A DNA stretch of 64,000 nucleotides. Origin: Eubacterium sp. Its GTDB lineage: Bacteria; Bacillota; Clostridia; Lachnospirales; Lachnospiraceae. The translations under genes and the position numbers were made by a program. The notes under the pieces are model-generated. The model worked only from the letters and a program-made list of their open reading frames with translations. It searched no databases and was not told the DNA's origin. This document shows, piece after piece, positions 1 through 8,251 of the stretch. Numbering within the stretch: position 1 is the stretch's first letter; every line of letters starts with the position of its first letter. The stretch is from assembly GCA_024684035.1 (NCBI GenBank), contig JAIKXQ010000117.1, positions 1 through 64,000 of the forward strand, given 5' to 3'.

Positions 1-377
1 CTTCGCTCTGTCACAATCCCGCCGATCCGCTCCAGGTCATTCCGGACTTTGTTCTCCTTGAGCTGAAGTTCCGCCTCGTAGGTCATGTGTTGCAGCTGAC
101 AGCCGCCACACTGCCCTGCAATGGGACAGAAAGGCTCTGTGCGATCCTTCGACGCCTCCAGGAGGCGCATCAGCCTTCCGAATCCGTAGGTCTTCTGTGT
201 CTTGACAATCCGGATCTCTGCCAGATCTCCGGGCACAGTATTTTTCGTAAAAATAGTGTATCCATCCTCAGTTCTTCCGATGCCCTCGCCATTCTGGCCG
301 ACATCGGTGATTCGGATGGATACAGTATCATTCTTTTTCCAGTTGTTTGTTCTGTTTGAGAATTTATTTGAGCTCAT
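1..377 (-). CDS. rlmD: 23S rRNA (uracil-5-)-methyltransferase, RlmD type (N-terminal part only)
   Basis: Only the first ~125 residues are in the window; the gene runs off the left edge. The ATG lies inside the last codons of yhaM, giving a 14-base overlap, so the two are probably translationally coupled. Residues ~17-75 form a TRAM-like RNA-binding barrel (NDTVSIRITDVGQNGEG). Then comes the cysteine cluster CPIAGQCGGCQ, which in RlmD/RlmCD enzymes ligates a [4Fe-4S] cluster. Family members methylate C5 of uridines in 23S rRNA (U1939, and U747 in Gram-positives) using SAM. The catalytic domain is outside the window. A paralogue without a TRAM domain sits at 19210-20523, so which of the two modifies which uridine cannot be told. 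Confidence 0.87.
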   Translation of the reverse strand, partial: MSSNKFSNRTNNWKKNDTVSIRITDVGQNGEGIGRTEDGYTIFTKNTVPGDLAEIRIVKTQKTYGFGRLMRLLEASKDRTEPFCPIAGQCGGCQLQHMTYEAELQLKENKVRNDLERIGGIVTER

Positions 378-1329
378 CTATATTCCCTGTACGTCTGATA
401 TTCGACTCAAAGATACGATTGAAGCCGAGCCACTCGTCCATCGGTCTCTGGGCATTCGCTTTGAAGATCTCAGAGAGTGTCTCCAGTCTGGCATCCGCGT
501 TGTCTGCCAGGTTGAGTGCCATGGCCTCTGCGAGTGCAGGCTTCTTTGGTGAACCGTATTCATATTCTCCGTGGTGTGCGAGAATACAGTGTTTCAGATC
601 CGACTCCAGCTTTGCCGGGAAGCCCTCGATCTCTTTCGCGGCATCGTGAATCATCTCGGCTCCGATCATGATATGGCCGAGAAGCTGGCCGTCATCGGTA
701 TAATCATTCTGCGGGAAAGCAGAAATCTCAGCTGTTTTTCCGATATCATGACAGATGGCTGCTGTCAGCAGAAGATCTCTATTGAGAATCGGATAGGTTT
801 TGGAGAAATAGTAGCACAGATTTGTCACGTAGACCGTGTGCTGCAGAAGACCTCCCACAAAGGCGTGATGAATAGTCTTTGCCGCGGAAGCGCTCTTAAA
901 CCTCTTGATCAGTTCCTCATCCTCCACAAAGAACTTTTTGAGCAGCTGATTGAGATACTTGTTCTCTACCTTATCGATAAATCCCATCAGAACCTTGTAC
1001 ATCTCATCGATGTTCTTGTCTGTGGTCGGCAGATAGTCCGCCGGGTTATACTCGCCTTCTCTTGCCTTGCGGACTCTCTTGAGCGAAACCTGAAGAGCTC
1101 CGTTGTAGCGGGATACATCGCCGACGATGTCGACATAATCAAGGGCGTCAAAATCATCTATGCCGGGTGAATCAGGCTCCCAGATCTTGCAATCCACCGT
1201 ACCGGTTCTGTCCATGAGGATTACATTATCATAGGCCTTCCCGTTCTTCGTTGTAGCGGCGGTCTTGGATTTCACAAGATAGATGCCGCCGATTTTCATT
1301 CCTTCATTTAATTCCTGTATAAAAAGCAT
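364..1329 (-). CDS. yhaM: 3'-5' exoribonuclease YhaM family
   Basis: The 321-residue length matches the family. The N-terminal ~90 residues are an OB-fold (KSKTAATTKNGKAYDNVILMD begins it), a nucleic-acid binding module. Residues ~150-300 are an HD metal-dependent phosphohydrolase domain, with HHAFVGGLLQHT and AAICHDIGK giving the metal-binding His and His-Asp pairs, and a later HH in ILAHHGEY. YhaM enzymes trim single-stranded RNA 3' ends in the cytoplasm of Firmicutes. It is the middle gene of an apparent HtrA-like/yhaM/rlmD transcription unit: 77 bases separate it from the HtrA-like gene, and it overlaps rlmD downstream. Confidence 0.93.
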   Translation of the reverse strand: MLFIQELNEGMKIGGIYLVKSKTAATTKNGKAYDNVILMDRTGTVDCKIWEPDSPGIDDFDALDYVDIVGDVSRYNGALQVSLKRVRKAREGEYNPADYLPTTDKNIDEMYKVLMGFIDKVENKYLNQLLKKFFVEDEELIKRFKSASAAKTIHHAFVGGLLQHTVYVTNLCYYFSKTYPILNRDLLLTAAICHDIGKTAEISAFPQNDYTDDGQLLGHIMIGAEMIHDAAKEIEGFPAKLESDLKHCILAHHGEYEYGSPKKPALAEAMALNLADNADARLETLSEIFKANAQRPMDEWLGFNRIFESNIRRTGNIDELK

Positions 1330-1406
1330 GATGTTCCTTTCTAATATAAAAACTCAGCTCTTCCGTTTTACCATCGAAACGAAGGAAAGTCAACAAATAG
1401 TACCCC

Positions 1407-2792
1407 TTATTTCGCGCTGAGCGTAACACTGAAACTGACTTCCGCATATCCGGAAGCTCCTTTTCGCATGGCCTTTACAGAGACCACGTCTCCCCCCTTC
1501 AGAGAATCGATCATCTTGGAGAGGTCGTTCATATTGCGGATTTCCTGTCCTGCAATCTCCTGGATGACGTCGTATTCCTTAATACCCGCCAGCATAGCCG
1601 GGGAATCCTGGGCAATGTCCGTGGTCAAAAGTCCCAGCGGGATGCCTGTTCTTTTCGAGATATCGTCAGTAACCTCCTGTCCCTTGATCCCGGCATAGGA
1701 AACGGTCTCATTGTTGGACAGAGACTGTATCAGTGTCTTGATCTCCGAAATCGAGATTCCGGTGATGGTGGAACCACCTTCCTGATGAAGTCCCTGTGTA
1801 ATCACTCCGATGACCTCTCCGTTCAGATTCACCAGAATACCACTGCCGGTAGAGCTTCCCTCGATATCTGTGGTAAGCAGAGAATACTCGTGATCAAATA
1901 CGGAAGTCTTATTCTTAATGGATGTGATGACGCCAAAGAAAACTGCATCACTGTACCCCATAGGGCTTCCAAGCACAAGTACCGGGTCACCGGTTGTTGT
2001 GTAGTAGGAATTTCCCAGAGTTGCAATTACAAAAGCAGCCTTGGTGGAAGGAAGAACAGAATCCAGAGGGACTTTGACCACTGCCAGCCCTGTATTCTCA
2101 TCTGCCTTCTGTACGGTGGCATCTGCCATGCTGTTATCACCGAAAACCACCTGTATTCTCTTCACATTTGCGACAGCCCTGTACTCCGTCAGGATGAACA
2201 GATCTCTGTCATTCTCAGCGATCATGAAGCCGGATACCTGTTTCCTGTCCTCATAGTTCTGATTGAAGTAATCCATCTCGCTGGAAATACCGATGACCTG
2301 GACCAGAGAATGTTTCGGCTTATCTGCCGAATCCAGCATATCCTGGTAGAGTTTCTTATACTGCTGAACCGTCAGTCCTGTCTGCGTCTGGGACGTCGTC
2401 GGAACTCCGGGGAAAACGGTGGGCGTAACGGTAGGCGTCGGCTCATCCTGTTCCTCCTCGGAGCTTGCTGTCACCACACTCTCCGTTCTCACGGACGAAC
2501 TGCTGATCACTGCATCGGTGGGTTCCTTGTCTGCAGGTATTGTGATTCTTGTCTTTTCGTCCGGAATTCCGAGGGTCTTTCTTACAGAAGGAAGAACCGT
2601 CAGAAAAACAATAGCCGCGATCACGCCGATCGCGACACCGGATAAAACAATCCAGAACAGTCGGATCAGCGGCTTTTTCCATTCGAAAGGCCTCTTCTTG
2701 ATCACCTGATCCATAAACTGATAGGATTCTTTTTCATTTTTATCACCGTCAGGGAGATTATTCGTCTCCTTTTCCCAGTTTTCACCGCTCAT
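1407..2792 (-). CDS. Membrane-anchored HtrA-like protein with PDZ domain, probable pseudoprotease
   Basis: Layout of the 461 residues: cytoplasmic N-terminus ~1-40, one membrane helix ~41-67, a Ser/Thr/Pro-rich linker to ~140, an HtrA (S1C) chymotrypsin-like fold ~155-360, and a PDZ domain ~365-455. In HtrA proteases the triad is in TNxHV, TDLAV and GNSGGP. Aligned by eye, the His position holds Arg205 (LTEYRAV), the Asp position holds Gly235 (TGLAVVK), and the serine loop reads STGSGILVN with Ser317 kept. Two of three catalytic residues are therefore missing. I infer a binding or chaperone-like envelope protein rather than a protease. It is first in the operon with yhaM and rlmD. No clear promoter was recognised. 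Confidence 0.85.
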   Translation of the reverse strand: MSGENWEKETNNLPDGDKNEKESYQFMDQVIKKRPFEWKKPLIRLFWIVLSGVAIGVIAAIVFLTVLPSVRKTLGIPDEKTRITIPADKEPTDAVISSSSVRTESVVTASSEEEQDEPTPTVTPTVFPGVPTTSQTQTGLTVQQYKKLYQDMLDSADKPKHSLVQVIGISSEMDYFNQNYEDRKQVSGFMIAENDRDLFILTEYRAVANVKRIQVVFGDNSMADATVQKADENTGLAVVKVPLDSVLPSTKAAFVIATLGNSYYTTTGDPVLVLGSPMGYSDAVFFGVITSIKNKTSVFDHEYSLLTTDIEGSSTGSGILVNLNGEVIGVITQGLHQEGGSTITGISISEIKTLIQSLSNNETVSYAGIKGQEVTDDISKRTGIPLGLLTTDIAQDSPAMLAGIKEYDVIQEIAGQEIRNMNDLSKMIDSLKGGDVVSVKAMRKGASGYAEVSFSVTLSAK

Positions 2793-2975
2793 ACTTCGAA
2801 TTCTCCATCGTTTTCCGTATGGTATGATTCAAAACCTTAACGTCTGTAATATAGCAAATGATTATGAACAATTTATGAATGTGAGGTTAGCATTTTTCGG
2901 ATTTACCCTTTTACTGATTCGTAAATTAAGGTAAAATATAAACGTTTAATTATAAGAAAAAAGAAAGTGATATTC

Positions 2976-5351
2976 ATGAACGAAAAAGCCTTAAAAACAC
3001 TGGAATTTCATAAGATCATAAAGGCCCTTTCCGGGCGTGCCACATCCCCGCTGGGAAGAATGAAATGCGAAAAGCTCCTTCCCCTCTCGGATCTCTCAGA
3101 AATCCGGGCGATGCAGAAGCAGACCGCAGACGCCGTGGGTCGTATTCTCCGGAACGGAACACCGTCCTTTGGAAATGCGCGCCCCATCGGTGCTTCCCTG
3201 AAACGTCTGGAAGTGGGAAGTGCGCTTGCCGCAGGGGAGCTTCTCTCTATCGCAGGTCTTCTTGAGAACTGTGCGAGAGCCAAAGCGTTCGGCCGTCATG
3301 ACAATGCAGATACAGAAGAGGATTCCCTTGATCCGATCTTCGATCTACTCAATCCTCTGACTCCACTGTCCACCGAGATCCGCCGCTGCATCCTGTCCGA
3401 GGACGAGATCGCTGACGACGCCAGCTCAACCCTCCGGCAGATCCGCCGACAGATCAGTCAGAACGGCGACAAGATTCACTCCCAGCTTCAGAGTATGATC
3501 AACGGCCCGCTTCGAAACGCTCTGCAGGACGCCGTCATCACCATGAGAGACGGCCGGTATTGTGTGCCTGTCAAAGCAGAAAACAGAAGTGCCGTTCCGG
3601 GAATGATTCACGATCAGTCCTCCACCGGCGCAACTCTCTTTATCGAGCCGATGGCGATCGTGAAACTGAACAACGATATCCGGGAACTGGAACTCAAGGA
3701 ACAAAAAGAGATCGAGGTGATCCTCGCAACACTCTCCGCCTCCGCAGCCGAGCACGTGGAGGATATCAGTTATGATCTGCAGAATCTCGCCGAGCTCGAC
3801 TTTATTTTTGCAAGAGGCGGCCTGGCTCTGGATATGAAAGCCACGGAACCGGTCTTCAATACGGAGGGAAGAATCAATCTCCGCAAAGCAAGACATCCCC
3901 TCATTGACAAACACAGGGTTGTTCCCATCGACGTTCATCTGGGCGACAGTTTCGATCTTCTGATTGTCACAGGACCGAACACCGGCGGAAAAACGGTTTC
4001 CCTCAAGACCGTTGGACTGCTCACTCTCATGGGACAGGCAGGTCTCCATATCCCGACGCTGGATCGGTCGGAACTCTCCGTCTTCACTGAAGTCTACGCC
4101 GATATCGGCGACGAGCAGAGTATCGAGCAGTCCCTGAGTACTTTTTCATCCCACATGACGAATATTGTCTCCTTCATAGAGAAAGCCGACCGCAACTCCC
4201 TGGTGCTCTTCGACGAGCTCGGAGCAGGTACGGATCCCACCGAGGGAGCAGCACTGGCCATCGCTATTCTCTCTCACCTTCACCGGCAGGGAATCCGAAC
4301 CATGGCCACGACCCATTACAGCGAGCTGAAGATCTTCGCCCTGTCCACGGACAAAGTGGAGAACGCCAGCTGCGAATTCAACATCGAGACCCTTCAGCCC
4401 ACCTACCGGCTTCTCATCGGTGTTCCGGGAAAAAGTAACGCCTTTGCGATTTCTTCCAAACTCGGTCTTCCGGACTATATCATTGACGACGCAAAGGGAC
4501 AGATCAGTGAGCAGGACGAGTCCTTTGAAGACGTCCTCTCTTCTCTGGAGCAGAACCGGATCGCCCAGGAGAACGAACAGCGAGCGATCGAATACCGGAA
4601 ACAGCAGCTCGAGAAGCTGGAAAAAGAACTCAAGAACCGGGAGCGCACGCTGGAAACCCAGAAAAACAAGATTATCGAAAAGGCGAACGAACAGGCCCGC
4701 ACAGTTCTTCAGGATGCAAAGACCTACGCCGATCAGGTCATGAAAGACTTCCGGAAATTCGGAAAGGCAGGGGTAAACTCCGCGGAGATGGAGCGGAAAC
4801 GAAACGAACTCCGCAAAGAGATGGACAAGACGGCATCCAAAGCCCAGGTCAAACCGGCGGAGCGCACCGGAAAGAAGGTGCGGCCACAGGATCTTCAGCT
4901 CGGCACTGCCGTCAAGGTATTGAGTCTGAATCTCAAAGGTACGGTCAGTTCGAAACCGGATTCCAGAGGCAACCTCTTTGTGCGCATGGGCATCATCCGC
5001 TCCAAGGTCAATATCAGTGATCTGGAGATCATCGATGAGCCCGACACAATCACAAAGACCACTTCCCACATCGGAAGCGGAAAGATCCGTATGTCCAAGG
5101 CCATGAACGTCTCCAGTGAGATAAATCTTCTGGGAAAAACCGTTGATGAAGCGGTAGCCGAACTGGACAAATACCTGGATGACGCAGTCCTGGCTCACCT
5201 CTCCAGCGTTCGTGTTATTCACGGAAAAGGTACGGGAGCTCTGCGGAAGGGCGTTCACCAGTACCTGAAGACCCAGCGCCGGATCGCAGACTTTCATCTC
5301 GCGGAATACGGCGAAGGCGACGCCGGCGTAACCATCGTCACCTTCCGCTAA
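2976..5351 (+). CDS. mutS2: MutS2 family ATPase / Smr-domain protein
   Basis: This is a 791-residue MutS2, normal for the family. Residues ~1-300 are the clamp and core region. The ATPase follows with Walker A GPNTGGKT at ~333-340 and Walker B LVLFDELGAGTDPTEG. A Glu/Lys-rich coiled coil covers ~510-620, and a C-terminal Smr domain (VIHGKGTGALRKG) ends the protein. MutS2 proteins act on collided ribosomes or branched DNA, not in mismatch repair. The Smr motif usually written LDLRG reads INLLG here, so nuclease activity is doubtful. I chose the ATG 8 bases after GAAAG rather than the in-frame GTG at 2967. The response regulator follows after 22 bases. Confidence 0.96.
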   Translation: MNEKALKTLEFHKIIKALSGRATSPLGRMKCEKLLPLSDLSEIRAMQKQTADAVGRILRNGTPSFGNARPIGASLKRLEVGSALAAGELLSIAGLLENCARAKAFGRHDNADTEEDSLDPIFDLLNPLTPLSTEIRRCILSEDEIADDASSTLRQIRRQISQNGDKIHSQLQSMINGPLRNALQDAVITMRDGRYCVPVKAENRSAVPGMIHDQSSTGATLFIEPMAIVKLNNDIRELELKEQKEIEVILATLSASAAEHVEDISYDLQNLAELDFIFARGGLALDMKATEPVFNTEGRINLRKARHPLIDKHRVVPIDVHLGDSFDLLIVTGPNTGGKTVSLKTVGLLTLMGQAGLHIPTLDRSELSVFTEVYADIGDEQSIEQSLSTFSSHMTNIVSFIEKADRNSLVLFDELGAGTDPTEGAALAIAILSHLHRQGIRTMATTHYSELKIFALSTDKVENASCEFNIETLQPTYRLLIGVPGKSNAFAISSKLGLPDYIIDDAKGQISEQDESFEDVLSSLEQNRIAQENEQRAIEYRKQQLEKLEKELKNRERTLETQKNKIIEKANEQARTVLQDAKTYADQVMKDFRKFGKAGVNSAEMERKRNELRKEMDKTASKAQVKPAERTGKKVRPQDLQLGTAVKVLSLNLKGTVSSKPDSRGNLFVRMGIIRSKVNISDLEIIDEPDTITKTTSHIGSGKIRMSKAMNVSSEINLLGKTVDEAVAELDKYLDDAVLAHLSSVRVIHGKGTGALRKGVHQYLKTQRRIADFHLAEYGEGDAGVTIVTFR

Positions 5352-5373
5352 GTTCACTGAAAGGAATCAACCA

Positions 5374-6084
5374 ATGGCAACAAAACAGAAAATACTCATC
5401 GTCGATGACGATAACAATATTGCAGAGCTCATCAGCCTGTATCTCACAAAGGAATGCTTTGAGTGCACGATTGTGAACGACGGGGAAGAAGCTCTGCGGG
5501 CAGTGTCCTCTTTTTCTCCGGATCTCATTCTTCTGGATCTCATGCTTCCGGGCATGGACGGATATGAGGTCTGCCGTGAAGTAAGACACAAATCCAACGT
5601 TCCCATCATCATGCTCTCCGCCAAGGGAGAGGTCTTCGACAAAGTTCTCGGTCTTGAGATGGGTGCGGACGATTACATGATCAAACCCTTCGATTCCAAG
5701 GAACTGGTGGCCAGAGTCAAGGCTGTCCTCCGTCGCTTCCAGCAGATACCGGCAGTCGTGACTGCCCCTTCCACTCCCTCTGAAAAAATGGTGGAATTTC
5801 CGGATCTGACGGTCAATCTCACCAACTACTCTGTCATCTACAAGGGAAACACCCTGGAAATGCCCCCGAAGGAACTGGAGCTTCTCTATTTCCTTGCGGC
5901 CTCTCCCAACCAGGTATTTACCAGAGAACAGCTTCTGGACAATATCTGGGGATATGAGTATGTGGGAGACACCCGCACCGTCGACGTGCACATCAAGCGT
6001 CTGCGCGAGAAGATCCCCGGCAACACACACTGGTCGCTCTCTACGGTATGGGGCATCGGCTACAAGTTCGAAGTAAAACGATAA
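5374..6084 (+). CDS. Two-component response regulator, OmpR/PhoB family
   Basis: The receiver domain (residues ~5-120) carries the acidic pocket IVDDDNN, phospho-acceptor Asp55 in LLDLMLPGMDG and the conserved Lys in MIKPFD. Residues ~140-232 form the OmpR-type winged helix (REQLLDNIWGYEY, VDVHIKRLREKI). It is a DNA-binding transcription regulator activated by the kinase encoded next. It follows mutS2 by 22 bases, so it may be co-transcribed with it. The target genes cannot be told from the sequence; resemblance is to the general PhoP/WalR class. Confidence 0.93.
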   Translation: MATKQKILIVDDDNNIAELISLYLTKECFECTIVNDGEEALRAVSSFSPDLILLDLMLPGMDGYEVCREVRHKSNVPIIMLSAKGEVFDKVLGLEMGADDYMIKPFDSKELVARVKAVLRRFQQIPAVVTAPSTPSEKMVEFPDLTVNLTNYSVIYKGNTLEMPPKELELLYFLAASPNQVFTREQLLDNIWGYEYVGDTRTVDVHIKRLREKIPGNTHWSLSTVWGIGYKFEVKR

Positions 6085-6089
6085 ACAGA

Positions 6090-6126
6090 CAGCCTGACTC
6101 CGCGAACTATGACGGTAGTCAGGCTG
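6090..6126 (+). terminator. Hairpin between response regulator and kinase genes
   Basis: A perfect 10-bp stem, CAGCCTGACT pairing with AGTCAGGCTG, has a 17-base loop and starts just after the regulator stop codon. Only CATTTATAAA follows, not a T-tract. It may attenuate or stabilise the transcript between the two genes rather than end transcription. Confidence 0.5.
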
Positions 6127-6148
6127 CATTTATAAACGACAAAGAATA

Positions 6149-7591
6149 ATGAACGGTATATCCATCATGAGAAAAAAACTGGTCTACAAATTCATACTCA
6201 TCTATGTCCTCATCGGCGTCGGCGGTTTCATTCTCCTGTCAACACTCGGATCCACTCTGATCGAAAACCGCATCATCAACTATGAGAGCAAAAACCTGTA
6301 CAACGAGGCGTCCAACATCGCCGCGGATGACTCCCTTTTTTCGACACTCACGACGAAATCCGCCGGCCTGAAAGAACTGTACCGGAGTCTGTCTAAAATT
6401 GCGGTGTATCAGGACTGTCAGATCTGGCTCATCAATCCCCAGGGAAGAATCTATATCAACACGGCGGTTCCCTTCGAGGACATGTCCTCGAAAAATCTGG
6501 AAGGCTTTGACCCTGTGGCGCTCGGCTCGGATTACTACAGTGTGGGTACCTTCTTCGATGCCTTCACGGATGACTACCTGACCGTCATGGTGCCAATGGC
6601 TGCCAACCTGGACATCCGGGGCTACGTGGCCATACACAGACCCATGAGCAAACTGAAGGCTCTGCGGGAGGATGTACTCGGCAATATGCATCTCATTGCC
6701 CTTCTGATGCTCGCAGTCATCCTCTCCGTCTTCCTTCTGCTGTATTTTTCCGTCCTCCGGCCACTCCGGCTGATCACCAACGGAACCAGGAAATACATTG
6801 AAGGAGACCTGGCCTACAACATCCCCGTCAACTCCTCCGATGAGTTCGGGGAACTGGCTTCTTCGCTGAACTTTATGTCCGATGAGTTGAACAAGAGCAG
6901 TATCTACGAGAAACAGTTTCTGGCAAATGTCTCCCACGACTTCCGCTCTCCGCTGACCTCGATCAAGGGTTTCGTAGAGGCCATTCTGGACGGAACGATA
7001 CCTCCGGAGATGCAAGAACGATACCTGAGAATTGTCCTCGGAGAAACCGAGCGTCTTACCAAGCTGACCAACGGCATTCTTTCCCTGAACAACATGGAAC
7101 AGAAACGTTTCCAGCTGAACCTCTCGGATTTCGACATCAACGCCGTGATCCGGACGACTGCCGCTACCTTCGAGGGTATCTGTCGTCCGCGTCAGATTTC
7201 GATCAAGCTTCTCCTCACCGGCGAACAGCTCTTCGTACACGCCGATATCGAGAAGATCCAGCAGGTACTCTACAATCTCATCGACAACGCCATCAAATTC
7301 AGCAGAGATGACTCCACGATCGAGATCAACAGCGATGTGCGTCACGACAAGATTTTTATCTCGGTGGAGGATCACGGCGCGGGAATTCCCAGTGCGTCCC
7401 TCAACAAAATCTGGGAGCGTTTCTACAAGACAGATACCTCCAGGGGAAAAGAGCGCAAGGGAAACGGACTTGGACTGGCCATTGTCAAGGAAATCATCAA
7501 CCAGCACAATCAGAACATCACGGTAATCAGCACAGAGAATGTGGGAACGGAGTTTGTGTTCTCGCTGGATGCGGCGAAGGAAAGCCTATAA
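6149..7591 (+). CDS. Sensor histidine kinase with HAMP domain
   Basis: 480 residues: membrane helix ~12-36, an extracytoplasmic sensor region ~37-180, a second helix ~181-203, HAMP ~204-255, a dimerisation/phosphoacceptor domain with His263 in NVSHDFRSPLTS, and an ATPase domain with N box NLIDNAIKFS, G1 box DHGAGIP and G2 box GNGLGLAIVKE. It would phosphorylate the response regulator encoded 64 bases upstream. The sensor region is unlike any ligand domain I can name. There is no strong ribosome binding site before the first ATG, and a second ATG lies 18 bases downstream, so the start is uncertain. Confidence 0.93.
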   Translation: MNGISIMRKKLVYKFILIYVLIGVGGFILLSTLGSTLIENRIINYESKNLYNEASNIAADDSLFSTLTTKSAGLKELYRSLSKIAVYQDCQIWLINPQGRIYINTAVPFEDMSSKNLEGFDPVALGSDYYSVGTFFDAFTDDYLTVMVPMAANLDIRGYVAIHRPMSKLKALREDVLGNMHLIALLMLAVILSVFLLLYFSVLRPLRLITNGTRKYIEGDLAYNIPVNSSDEFGELASSLNFMSDELNKSSIYEKQFLANVSHDFRSPLTSIKGFVEAILDGTIPPEMQERYLRIVLGETERLTKLTNGILSLNNMEQKRFQLNLSDFDINAVIRTTAATFEGICRPRQISIKLLLTGEQLFVHADIEKIQQVLYNLIDNAIKFSRDDSTIEINSDVRHDKIFISVEDHGAGIPSASLNKIWERFYKTDTSRGKERKGNGLGLAIVKEIINQHNQNITVISTENVGTEFVFSLDAAKESL

Positions 7592-7594
7592 GTG

Positions 7595-7626
7595 ATCGTT
7601 CGCGCTGTATGACTCTGTCCTCTCCG
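7595..7626. repeat. Fragment related to the long hairpin element at 22986-23180
   Basis: About 30 bases here (ATCGTTCG, then TGTATGACTCTGTCC, then TCCG) match the reverse complement of the left end of the element at 22.98 kb with only a few differences. No right half is present, so it looks like a relic or a partial copy downstream of the kinase gene. Confidence 0.5.
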
Positions 7627-7704
7627 CGAGCCAAATTTACACAAAGCCGGAAACAGAATTCGACTCCACAGGTACTCCTGAGGCGAACACATCCTGTAAG
7701 AAAA

Positions 7705-7748
7705 AAGTTCCTGCATATTCCCAGACGGAGTATGCAGGAACTTTTTTT
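7705..7748. terminator. Bidirectional rho-independent terminator
   Basis: A 13-bp perfect stem, AAGTTCCTGCATA with TATGCAGGAACTT, has a 13-base loop. A run of T follows on the plus strand and a run of A precedes it, which is a T-run on the minus strand. It separates the plus-strand kinase gene from the convergent minus-strand trmL. Confidence 0.92.
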
Positions 7749-7753
7749 GATAA

Positions 7754-8251
7754 TCATTGTTTACCATGCTGCAGACTTCCCTCCGTCTGCAGTCCCGCGA
7801 AACCGTGCTGGCGGAGTGCCTCGTAGAGGACGATTGCCACGGAATTGCCCAGATTCAGCGAGCGGATGTCCGGGGACATGGGTATGCGGATGGCCGTGGC
7901 GTCGTTTTCCCGGAGGATTTCCTCGGGTATTCCGGCGCTCTCTTTTCCGAACATGATGTAGCAGTCATCTTCGAAGGATACGTCAGTGTAGTTTCTGGAG
8001 GCCTTGGTGCTGGCGTAGTAGATTTTTGCGCCGGGGTGCTGTAACATGAAATCTTCATAGTCGACATATCTTGTCACATCCAGCTGATCCCAGTAGTCCA
8101 TACCGGCGCGGCGGATCATTTTCTCATTCAGCCGGAAGCCCAGGGGCTCGATCAGGTGAAGCGATGCTCCCGCGGCCACGCAGGTGCGTCCGATGTTTCC
8201 GGTGTTGGCCGGAATCTCCGGTTCGTGAAGTACGATATGAAAATGTGCCAT
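7754..8251 (-). CDS. trmL: tRNA (cytidine/uridine-34 2'-O)-methyltransferase
   Basis: A 165-residue SPOUT-class methyltransferase of the TrmL (YibK/CspR) family, full length. Motifs are EPEIPANTGNIGRTC near the N-terminus, the knot region IMFGKESAGIPEEIL, and IPMSPDIRSLNLGNSVAIVLYE, which bind SAM. Known members 2'-O-methylate the wobble base of tRNA-Leu isoacceptors. Its ATG overlaps the TAA of the upstream HypE-like gene (TAATG), indicating translational coupling. Confidence 0.94.
   Translation of the reverse strand: MAHFHIVLHEPEIPANTGNIGRTCVAAGASLHLIEPLGFRLNEKMIRRAGMDYWDQLDVTRYVDYEDFMLQHPGAKIYYASTKASRNYTDVSFEDDCYIMFGKESAGIPEEILRENDATAIRIPMSPDIRSLNLGNSVAIVLYEALRQHGFAGLQTEGSLQHGKQ

Noticed and set aside
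1407-2792. Active HtrA/DegP protease
   Set aside because: Catalytic His and Asp positions are Arg and Gly in the alignment by eye.
4146-5357. 403-codon open frame opposite mutS2
   Set aside because: Shadow of the mutS2 ATPase and Smr region; protein composition is implausible and no start signal is present.
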